Translations under genes and position numbers: made by a program | NCBI GenBank assembly: GCA_030603465.1 | Contig: JAUVXT010000120.1 | Coordinates: forward strand, 1 to 7,491 | Reading direction: 5' to 3' | DNA: 7,491 nt | Source: Deltaproteobacteria bacterium | Lineage (GTDB): Bacteria; Desulfobacterota; Syntrophia; Syntrophales; UBA2210 | The notes under the pieces: generated by a model | Told to the model about the DNA's origin: nothing | Databases searched by the model: none | What the model saw: only the letters and a program-made list of their open reading frames with translations | In this document: in pieces, positions 1 through 4,755 of the stretch | Layout of the letters: each line of letters begins with the position of its first letter | Position numbering within the stretch: position 1 is the first letter of the stretch

Positions 1-165
1 TGCGGGACTGAATACCACCTGGACGATGCCGCTCCTGTCTCTCAGGTGGATAAAGAGTACCTCGCCGTGGTCTCTCAGGGCATCCACCCAGCCGGACAGG
101 TGTACTGTCCGGGTGGTGTGGGATAGGGTCATGCTTCCGCAATCTGCTCGTTCGAAGTTTTTCAT
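1..165 (-). CDS. aspS: Aspartyl-tRNA synthetase, N-terminal 55 residues (cut by window edge)
   Basis: Charges tRNA-Asp (or tRNA-Asp and tRNA-Asn in non-discriminating forms) in the cytoplasm. Reading from the ATG at 165-163 gives 55 uninterrupted codons to the window edge. They match the start of the anticodon-binding OB-fold domain of bacterial AspRS: an R..CG stretch near residues 6-10, then GWVDALRDHG at 25-34, FIHLRDRSGIVQVVF at 38-52. The start is supported by AAGGA about 10 bases upstream (176-180). The catalytic class II core lies outside the window, so discriminating versus non-discriminating type cannot be judged. The 174 bases upstream (166-339) hold no recognisable gene. A TTGACA there (199-194) sits too close to the start codon to be a normal -35 box. 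The family call is nearly certain. Confidence 0.94.
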   Translation of the reverse strand, partial: MKNFERADCGSMTLSHTTRTVHLSGWVDALRDHGEVLFIHLRDRSGIVQVVFSPA

Positions 166-339
166 GAATAATCATTCCTTTTTGTAGATAATGTGTCAAG
201 ATAACTACCAGATATTGGAATCCCGTGCAATAAAAAGGTCAAATTCTGCAATAAGGCTGTTTGGTACCGTATCTGGTTAAGACGATTTGTCAGAGCCGGA
301 TGTTTCGCGCACGGAACGCGCCGGCGCAGGAAAGGAGAG

Positions 340-686
340 GAACCGTTCATTCCCCATATCGTAATGCTTTTCGGTAATTGTGTGATAGCCAGTCTTATAC
401 TGGCTGCTGATTACAGAAGAATGTGGTGTGACAAGGCAGGAGCAGCTTGAAGCTACCTTTTGCCCGTTCTTCCAGATTTCCCGTCAAGAGACGGTAGATA
501 AATTCATCCATCCGGGGGCAGTCCCACCAGCCCTCCATATAGGTCTCGCCCAGCCCCAGATTTTTGTCCCGCAACACACGATTATAGAAGCTGTTATCAT
601 GTACCTGAATATCCCAGGGATTTTTTACCTCCGACTTCTACCTCGATATGCGTGAGCATGTCTTTTATGAAGGTTTCTTCTCTCAT
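340..686 (-). pseudogene. cfa: Cyclopropane-fatty-acyl-phospholipid synthase remnant (5' part, frameshifted)
   Basis: An intact Cfa methylates unsaturated membrane phospholipid acyl chains using S-adenosylmethionine and is about 390 residues long. Here only the first 110-115 residues remain, spread over three frames. An ATG at 686 with AAAGGA 8 bases upstream opens a 29-residue frame (MREETFIKDML...EVGGKK). The frame is lost at a run of six A (six T at 611-616 on the plus strand); with five A it would read on as KNPWDIQVHDNSFYNRVL. That second frame carries the Cfa signature LGLGETYMEGWWDC and continues to ERAKGSFKLLLP, stopping at 397-395. A third frame resumes with ITEKHYDMGNERF (about 378-340), matching the family's GEKHYDLGN segment before the SAM-binding domain. 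Similarity then ends and the whole methyltransferase domain is missing. Two frameshifts plus a large deletion make true decay likelier than a single sequencing error. Confidence 0.87.
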
Positions 687-705
687 AAAAACATCCTTTC
701 AACAT

Positions 706-812
706 ATTGAACTGAACAGTGCTGCTTGCGGCGGGGTTGCGAGCGAATAAAAAACAAACAATTTCCTTGCCAGCCGGAGATTCCCCGCAACGTGTTGCGG
801 CGAGCTTCAATT
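706..812. repeat. REPIN-like element A (two inverted REP-type arms)
   Basis: A roughly 107-base non-coding element fills most of the space between the iron-sulfur gene and the cfa remnant. It begins ATTGAA (706-711) and ends with TTCAATT (806-812), giving short terminal inverted repeats. Inside the left end is a G-rich arm, TTGCGGCGGGG (726-736). Inside the right end is the well-formed hairpin CCGCAAC-GT-GTTGCGG (785-800). The layout of two hairpin ends facing each other resembles REPINs, non-autonomous elements mobilised by IS200/IS605-like RAYT transposases. No transposase is in the window. The left arm is degenerate, so the pairing is an inference; the right arm is solid. Confidence 0.5.
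780..812 (+). repeat. REP-like hairpin repeat, copy A
   Basis: This 33-base unit reads ATTCCCCGCAAC at 780-791, GTGTTGCGG at 792-800 and GAGCTTCAATT at 802-812. It matches copy B (2194-2226) at 30 of 33 positions in the same orientation. Its core is a 7-bp perfect stem with a 2-base spacer. It lies 16 bases beyond the stop codon of the iron-sulfur gene and could act as a 3' mRNA stabiliser or weak terminator, though there is no T-run on the minus strand. Related hairpin units are widespread in deltaproteobacterial intergenic regions. Confidence 0.72.
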
Positions 813-827
813 ATGATATAAAGATAC

Positions 828-2006
828 TCATCCGTTGATAACCTCTATCTGTTCAGAAGACTTTTGTATGCCGCGTGAGGCGCATATTGCTTCACACCGG
901 GCACAAACGTAATCTTCAAATATCTCTGCCTTCTGTGTGCGATCGCGTGAACAATTGGCATAGTCGAAATCGAGGGTTTCCTTCCAGAATCTGTGCTTCT
1001 GTCTCAAAATTTTATCAGGAAAGATGCCATCGGGAAGGGGAGAGGAATTTGGCAGGGCATTAGAGGGGCACATCTCAATGCATTTTCCACAGATGCTCGC
1101 GCCATCAGGTTTTAGGAGATTATAGGTGCAGTACCTATCAGATGTAACCTCTGGATCCACAATTGTATAGTCATTAACTTTTTTCAGCCATTCGAGATTG
1201 TCATAATCGAGAAACGTTATTCCTTTACCGTCGTCTTTCACCGGTCTCTCTTTGTCAAATACGACGATACTTCCATATCGTCCGAAGAGACGCCGGCAGT
1301 TTCCTTCTTTGGTGACTTCATCCCTGAAGGGAATGCGGTTGACGCCGAATCGCAACAGCCCCGTCATGACGGCAATGCTGTTCTTTGGCCAGTGATCGTT
1401 ACAAGGGCCGTGGTACCTCCCTTTTGTGTATTCGGCGCGGGTGCGGCTAATAATGGCATCGGTATTCTTTTTTGTCATCGGAATTACCGCCCGGTCGGGT
1501 GACATCATCTGAAGCGCCGCCTTGCTCAATGCCCGGTCTATGATTGTGGAGACATCGTTTGTGGCAAGGCGGTAATGATCGAGGGGATCTGCATCGCCGT
1601 CTTCGATCTTTTTCGCATAGTCTCTGAAAACTTGAGGATTTACCGCCAGCATGCCGCTGATGATTATGACACGCTGAAATCGCCGTGATGCATCGTTAAA
1701 GGATTCCGGCATGGCCAGCGGGTTCGGCATACCGTCAGGGCGCGTGTTTTTGACATGCATGGCCGCATAGTGCATCCATATATCTGCCGGTGTCAGGGGG
1801 TGAACGCCCACGTTGGCCGGCGTGCGAAGACCCTTCCAGATATCCATATCTATTCTGCAGTTTGCGACGGCAACTCTGACTACGGGTTTACCTTCGTTCG
1901 ATGTCATGAAACCGCGAAAATCGCTTGTCCAGTTGTATGTCGGTTCGGAGATAACCTCCTCAATCTTTTTCAGGAGCAGTTTTTCCAGGCCTTTTTTTTC
2001 ATACAT
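828..2006 (-). CDS. QueG/reductive-dehalogenase-like 4Fe-4S protein of unknown substrate
   Basis: 392 residues, cytoplasmic by appearance: no twin-arginine signal, lipoprotein signal or membrane span. The C-terminal third has the arrangement seen in epoxyqueuosine reductase (QueG) and reductive dehalogenases. A first CGKCIEMCP motif (C306, C309, C313) is followed about 40 residues later by C352 and a second CARCEAIC motif (C368, C371, C375). The segment MTGLLRFGVNRIPF (214-227) resembles the family's AGLG.RNG region before the clusters. The usual first cysteine of CxxCxxCxxxCP is missing: position 303 is alanine, and C293 may substitute. An N-terminal corrinoid-binding module is not obvious. 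The ATG at 2006 has GAGGA about 8 bases upstream. The gene is monocistronic or loosely tied to upstream genes, and REP-like repeats sit on both sides. Redox function is likely, but the reaction is unknown. It is unlikely to be the housekeeping QueG, whose catalytic N-terminal motifs I do not recognise here. Confidence 0.72.
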   Translation of the reverse strand: MYEKKGLEKLLLKKIEEVISEPTYNWTSDFRGFMTSNEGKPVVRVAVANCRIDMDIWKGLRTPANVGVHPLTPADIWMHYAAMHVKNTRPDGMPNPLAMPESFNDASRRFQRVIIISGMLAVNPQVFRDYAKKIEDGDADPLDHYRLATNDVSTIIDRALSKAALQMMSPDRAVIPMTKKNTDAIISRTRAEYTKGRYHGPCNDHWPKNSIAVMTGLLRFGVNRIPFRDEVTKEGNCRRLFGRYGSIVVFDKERPVKDDGKGITFLDYDNLEWLKKVNDYTIVDPEVTSDRYCTYNLLKPDGASICGKCIEMCPSNALPNSSPLPDGIFPDKILRQKHRFWKETLDFDYANCSRDRTQKAEIFEDYVCARCEAICASRGIQKSSEQIEVING

Positions 2007-2049
2007 ACTAATTTTCCTCTGCTGTTTCCCTCCTTCGTTTCAGAACGGC

Positions 2050-2080
2050 AAAAAGTCTCTTCAAAAAAGTCATGACTTTT
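2050..2080. promoter_or_regulatory. Candidate operator: 16-bp palindrome plus an extra half-site
   Basis: AAAAGTCATGACTTTT at 2065-2080 is a perfect 16-bp palindrome. The half-site AAAAAGTC at its left (2064-2071) is repeated at 2050-2057, 14 bases away, in direct orientation. The cluster lies 44-74 bases upstream of the iron-sulfur gene's ATG, downstream of the promoter candidate at 2137-2165, where a repressor dimer could block transcription. In RNA the same repeats allow two alternative hairpins. I recognise no known regulator consensus. Confidence 0.35.
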
Positions 2081-2136
2081 CATTCCTGTTCTCTACAGAA
2101 GGATAAAACGAAATAATGATGATAAGATTTTATGAT

Positions 2137-2165
2137 TATCTATAAAAAATGACAGAGAAAAACAA
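2137..2165 (-). promoter_or_regulatory. Weak sigma70 promoter candidate for the iron-sulfur gene
   Basis: On the minus strand TTGTTT (2165-2160) is followed after 17 bases by TAGATA (2142-2137) in a very AT-rich stretch. Each box matches the consensus only partly. A start near 2130 would give a leader of about 125 bases that includes the palindrome at 2065-2080. This is offered as the best candidate, not as an established promoter. Confidence 0.28.
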
Positions 2166-2193
2166 GGAAAATATTTAACTGAACAGCGAGTGC

Positions 2194-2226
2194 ATTCCCA
2201 GCAACTTGTTGCGGGGAGCTTCAATT
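2194..2226 (+). repeat. REP-like hairpin repeat, copy B
   Basis: This 33-base unit differs from copy A (780-812) at three positions. The core, CCCAGCAAC-TT-GTTGCGGGG (2197-2216), folds into a 9-bp stem with one A/G mismatch. Both copies are preceded by the ten bases AACTGAACAG (2177-2186 here, 710-719 for A), but the distance from that flank to the hairpin differs: about 7 bases here, 60 in A. B therefore looks like a solo or internally deleted form of the element at 706-812. Confidence 0.72.
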
Positions 2227-2349
2227 TGACCTGGAGAATGTTGATTCCTTCGCATCCGGATTGCCGGAGGAGCGTACTTGTTTTTGACCTGATCAATTTA
2301 CAGAAATAACGTAGATGAGTAATCGATTTCAGGGATTAGATGATTGCGG

Positions 2350-3000
2350 TCATTTATCTTTCTTGCCGAGGCCGTCCAGGGTGTGCTTCACGGCCATAAC
2401 GGGATGGTAAATGAGCATAAGTGGTCCGGCGAAGGACATGACCTCCCTGATCTTTGCGCGATATTCCTTTTCGTAGCAGTGAACAGGGCAATGCTTGCAT
2501 GGGGGTTTATCCTCTCCGTAGGGACATCCTTTGAGTCGATCGACGGCATAAGCGAGCAGCTCTTGACAGTCCGGGCATAGGCCTTTTGTTTTGTGTTTCT
2601 TTTTACAGTAAATTCCGATCATTGCCCTGATCGTTTTGATTTCACGGTCAATCATTCGACCGCTTGCTTTGGAGTTAGCGGGTTTATTGAAACCTTTTTT
2701 AACCATGATTTTTTCCATCAGTTGAACGATGTTTGTACTCCTGTAGCCATCGAGACGGAGCAGCTCATTGATGCCGCGAATGTGCGGGGCTCCCACGAAT
2801 GCAATGGTATCTCCCCCTTCCAGATACTTTTTCATTCGCCTGTATAAGATCCGGTCACGCTCGCCAATGACGGAAAAACGGAGTGTGGGAAATCTGCCGG
2901 GAACGGACTTTAAATTATCCAGATCGCCCGCCAGATAGTATTTTTCATATTCCCGGGCATATTCTTCCCATCGGTCGATATGGCTTATAAATTCCACCAC
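2350..3000 (-). CDS. TraB/GumN C-terminal half fused to a YgbA (NO-stimulated promoter family) domain
   Basis: 216 residues continuing in the same frame directly after the TGA at 3003-3001. The next codons are GTG GTG, so a separate protein could start at 3000, but no strong Shine-Dalgarno is seen. Residues 1-97 complete the TraB fold: GDLDNL (25-30), GERDR (46-50) and the second GxxH motif FVGAPHIRG (68-76). Residues 114-210 match the small E. coli YgbA family: REIKTIRAMIGIYC, LCPDCQELLAYA, RLKGCPYGE, CKHCPVHCY, then GPLMLIYHP. Seven cysteines (132, 142, 145, 159, 168, 171, 175) suggest a metal or Fe-S site. YgbA belongs to the NsrR nitrosative-stress regulon in enterobacteria. An internal ATG (codon 99) preceded by GGAA might also make YgbA alone. 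The domain calls are firm; the joint function is unknown. Confidence 0.82.
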   Translation of the reverse strand: MVEFISHIDRWEEYAREYEKYYLAGDLDNLKSVPGRFPTLRFSVIGERDRILYRRMKKYLEGGDTIAFVGAPHIRGINELLRLDGYRSTNIVQLMEKIMVKKGFNKPANSKASGRMIDREIKTIRAMIGIYCKKKHKTKGLCPDCQELLAYAVDRLKGCPYGEDKPPCKHCPVHCYEKEYRAKIREVMSFAGPLMLIYHPVMAVKHTLDGLGKKDK

Positions 3001-3003
3001 TCA
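3001..3003 (-). other. In-frame TGA interrupting the TraB domain
   Basis: The codons read GGA-free ...CCG CGG GAA TGA GTG GTG GAA TTT..., and both sides belong to one TraB/GumN domain with no missing or duplicated residues. The site lies in a helix between LETIEEQIAVLNGIPRE and VVEFISHIDRW, where family members carry a polar residue; a CGA-to-TGA change would explain it. TGA also ends the aspartate-type symporter (7394), the MFS gene (5988) and the iron-sulfur gene (828), so the code is not reassigned. Confidence 0.85.
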
Positions 3004-3543
3004 TTCCCGCGGTATTCCATTCAGTACCGCGATTTGTTCTTCAATGGTTTCAAGGGGGATTACCTCTTTGCCCAAACCGAGAGCGATAGTGTATGCCTCC
3101 ATGTCAACGGAATGTTTCCATCCAAGTTTTCCTGTGAATTTGTGCCAGAGTGTGAAAAAGGCCATCCATGGTTTCATCCCATCGAGGCTATCATATATGG
3201 AATCCTCTCCGTCAAAATGTCCGGGATTTAAGATGATGAATGGAAATCTCTTTCCTCTGCCGGGATGTGCGAATATCTTTGTAATGCGGCCTACAACCTC
3301 TCTGTCAAGGTCATCGAAGATATGGGGCTTTCCATCTTTTTCAAATCCTGATTTCACAACTCTGTCCATATTCTTCTTGTCCATCGGCCCTTCGACCAGC
3401 ACATGACGGGCCCCGCTTATATATCGAAAGAGCGACGAACGGAAACTGTGCGAAAAAAAATGGGCCGTTCCCACAAGAAAGGATTGCCTGCCATCTTTTT
3501 TCACCTCCCAGATCATTTTCAATTCTTTTTCTGCTGACTTCAC
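3001..3543 (-). CDS. TraB/PrgY/GumN family protein, N-terminal part (truncated by TGA)
   Basis: 180 residues, starting at a GTG (3543) or possibly at the ATG of codon 10 (3516); neither has a strong Shine-Dalgarno, and an in-frame TGA lies 12 bases above the GTG. The family includes pheromone-shutdown protein TraB/PrgY, GumN and the metal-dependent Tiki-like proteases. Its hallmarks are present: FLVGTAHFF with GxxH (G25, H28), VLVEGP with conserved E51, and the segment MEAYTIALGLGKEVIPLETIEEQ (148-170). The second GxxH sits in the next reading frame segment (2350-3000), so this piece alone lacks half of the presumed active site. No signal peptide or membrane anchor is seen. It follows the acyltransferase gene by 28 bases and is probably co-transcribed with it. 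It is either a pseudogene half, a readthrough product, or one chain of a split protein. Confidence 0.82.
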   Translation of the reverse strand: MKSAEKELKMIWEVKKDGRQSFLVGTAHFFSHSFRSSLFRYISGARHVLVEGPMDKKNMDRVVKSGFEKDGKPHIFDDLDREVVGRITKIFAHPGRGKRFPFIILNPGHFDGEDSIYDSLDGMKPWMAFFTLWHKFTGKLGWKHSVDMEAYTIALGLGKEVIPLETIEEQIAVLNGIPRE

Positions 3544-3571
3544 TTTAAAAAATCATTTCCCTTCTTTCAGT

Positions 3572-4426
3572 TTATCTATAATTGTGACTCAGTCCCTTTA
3601 TGGCGTCAAATAGTGAGGGTTTTCTTAAAACAAGTTCACACATCTCGTATCTCAACCGGGGGATTCCTCCCCACTTTTTCTTAAATTGTCGTATTCCCCT
3701 GTTGACTCCGAGACCGAGGTGGATATAATCTTTATCATACGAAAGGCTTAAGTCAATCATTTCAGAGACCAAAAGGTCGGAGGCCCCCATTGTATATGTC
3801 CTTCTTGAATGACATCCAATAACATAGGTAGAGAAATCTTTCGCTGCAAGGTCGACTATGTAAAATGCCGCCAGATTTCCCTTCTTATCCCATGCGTTCA
3901 GGACGATGGAATTTGTCGCAGACCCCACATATTGAGGCATCCTGAGTAAAAGCTCCCTGATCCTGGGATGCATCTCTACCCTTTCAATGAATTCCTGGCT
4001 GAGTATCATATGCTTCCTTGTGAAGTCAAAGGAACGCTCGACAGTCAGGTTTTCTCTTGCCCTATCAACGGCACGCCTTAAGCCGGTCCTTATTTTGATG
4101 TTTTGAATATCCAGGATATAATAATCATCCATCTCATTTTCCCGGCAGGATTTCATGAATGAAGGAGGGAGCTTGGGTGCCATGAGGGAAAGTCTTCGTG
4201 GCTTAAATTCTCTTTTGATTCTGCCTGCCAGCGCCTCAAAGGCTTCTATGGTAAAGCCGTTTTCCAGGGGATAGCCGACAACTATGACCCAGCCTTCCTT
4301 GCGCAGGCAAAAATAGTCTCCCATAAGGAAAGGTTCGCTATCAGACACGCTAGTCATCAGTCCGACCGAGTGCTCCGGTATATATGCCCTGGACAGAATG
4401 TATCGCTCTTCTTCTTCGGTAATCAT
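3572..4426 (-). CDS. Putative acyltransferase, GNAT/FemAB-like fold
   Basis: 284 residues, no signal peptide or membrane span. The C-terminal half has the look of a GNAT-fold acyl- or aminoacyl-transferase of the FemAB/peptidoglycan-bridge or DUF2156 kind: IVLNAWDKKGNLAAFYIVDL (174-193), RTYTMGASDLLVSEMI (209-224), then IHLGLGVNRGIRQFKKKWGG (235-254). The glycine-rich turn and FKKKWG motif typically end such domains. Charged, variable sequence fills residues 1-130 and could be a degenerate first GNAT repeat. The ATG at 4426 has GAGAGGA 4-5 bases upstream (4437-4431). It is first in the minus-strand operon with the TraB-YgbA gene, under the promoter at 4444-4472. The acceptor and donor are unknown. 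I am fairly sure of the fold, not of any reaction. Confidence 0.68.
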   Translation of the reverse strand: MITEEEERYILSRAYIPEHSVGLMTSVSDSEPFLMGDYFCLRKEGWVIVVGYPLENGFTIEAFEALAGRIKREFKPRRLSLMAPKLPPSFMKSCRENEMDDYYILDIQNIKIRTGLRRAVDRARENLTVERSFDFTRKHMILSQEFIERVEMHPRIRELLLRMPQYVGSATNSIVLNAWDKKGNLAAFYIVDLAAKDFSTYVIGCHSRRTYTMGASDLLVSEMIDLSLSYDKDYIHLGLGVNRGIRQFKKKWGGIPRLRYEMCELVLRKPSLFDAIKGLSHNYR

Positions 4427-4443
4427 TTTATCCTCTCAAAGGC

Positions 4444-4472
4444 ATTATAGTATCACAACGAGAACTGCGCAA
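4444..4472 (-). promoter_or_regulatory. Strong sigma70 promoter for the acyltransferase-TraB-YgbA operon
   Basis: On the minus strand TTGCGC (4472-4467) and a perfect TATAAT (4449-4444) are separated by exactly 17 bases. Transcription would start near 4437, where the Shine-Dalgarno GAGAGGA (4437-4431) begins, leaving a leader of only about 11 bases before the ATG at 4426. Such a short leader leaves little room for RNA-based control. Confidence 0.62.
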
Positions 4473-4686
4473 TAAGAAGTTTTGTATCGCCTTCCACCGT
4501 TCGCCCGCTACGTAGGTCTTTCTGATGTCTCATGAGATCGTTATTGGAAGCGACTATGGGAGAACAGTGTGGCGAGCGGGGGATAGTTTTTGAGGCTTTG
4601 TTAGAAAATGTGTAATGAAAATAGCCGTACCCGTTGATCGGTAACGTTAAGGGAAAGGATAGAAACTTCGGGGGGAAGAATATTGC

Positions 4687-4715
4687 TTGAAGTTTTACAA
4701 AGCATCTCCTATTGT
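4687..4715 (+). promoter_or_regulatory. Sigma70 promoter candidate for the MFS gene, overlapped by a small hairpin
   Basis: TTGAAG (4687-4692) and TATTGT (4710-4715) are 17 bases apart, each matching four of six consensus bases. A start near 4722 would give a leader of about 34 bases. The inverted repeat AGCATC (4701-4706) / GATGCT (4716-4721) brackets the -10 box with a 9-base gap, as an operator might. Confidence 0.42.
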
Positions 4716-4742
4716 GATGCTGTTAAACTGAGCGAGAATCTG

Positions 4743-4748
4743 AGGAGG
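4743..4748 (+). promoter_or_regulatory. Perfect Shine-Dalgarno AGGAGG that points to an ATC start
   Basis: AGGAGG overlaps the in-frame TGA (4741-4743) that closes the MFS frame upstream, so the true start must lie after it. Seven bases (4749-4755) separate the motif from ATC at 4756-4758. The next ATG in frame is at 4816, 67 bases away and inside the first membrane segment, so this site decides the start. Confidence 0.72.
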
Positions 4749-4755
4749 AAAAACG

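Larger units (their letters stand above)
2007..2349. other. Intergenic region upstream of the iron-sulfur gene
   Basis: These 343 bases separate the end of the TraB-YgbA gene from the iron-sulfur gene and contain no convincing ORF. They hold, from right to left, a small hairpin TCCGG-ATTG-CCGGA (2255-2268), REP-like copy B (2194-2226), a weak AT-rich promoter candidate (2137-2165), a palindromic operator candidate (2050-2080) and the ribosome binding site near 2014-2018. No classical rho-independent terminator for the upstream operon is visible. Confidence 0.7.
4427..4755. other. Divergent intergenic region between the acyltransferase and MFS genes
   Basis: These 329 bases carry the promoters of both divergent transcripts: minus strand at 4444-4472 and plus strand at 4687-4715. 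Between them (about 4480-4680) I see no gene, tRNA or clear structured RNA. The only notable points are distant CCCGCT/AGCGGG complementarity (around 4505 and 4575) and a G-run at 4669-4675. A 22-codon frame near 4527 has no ribosome binding site and is not supported. Confidence 0.65.

Noticed and set aside
171..199. TTGACA (199-194) with AATGAT (176-171) as the aspS promoter
   Set aside because: Spacing is 17 bases and the -35 box is perfect, but transcription would start at the ATG and skip the good Shine-Dalgarno at 176-180.
625..810. 61-residue minus-strand ORF across element A
   Set aside because: It is built from the repeat hairpin and overlaps the start of the cfa remnant in another frame. 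It has no ribosome binding site and no recognisable domain.
780..2226. CRISPR array from the two similar repeats
   Set aside because: Only two copies 1.4 kb apart with a gene between them, no regular spacers and no cas genes.
2093..2296. 67-residue minus-strand ORF across REP copy B
   Set aside because: Its peptide comes from the repeat and AT-rich intergenic DNA; it shares the LKLPATSC-type translation of the repeat, not a protein family.
2940..3003. Selenocysteine at the TraB in-frame TGA
   Set aside because: The downstream 60 bases give only a weak CCAT/ATGG pairing with no bacterial SECIS-like stem and apical GU loop, and the position is in a helix rather than a redox motif. A nonsense change is simpler, though homologue alignment should settle it.
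4527..4595. 22-codon plus-strand frame in the divergent intergenic region
   Set aside because: No Shine-Dalgarno, no promoter immediately upstream and no recognisable peptide.
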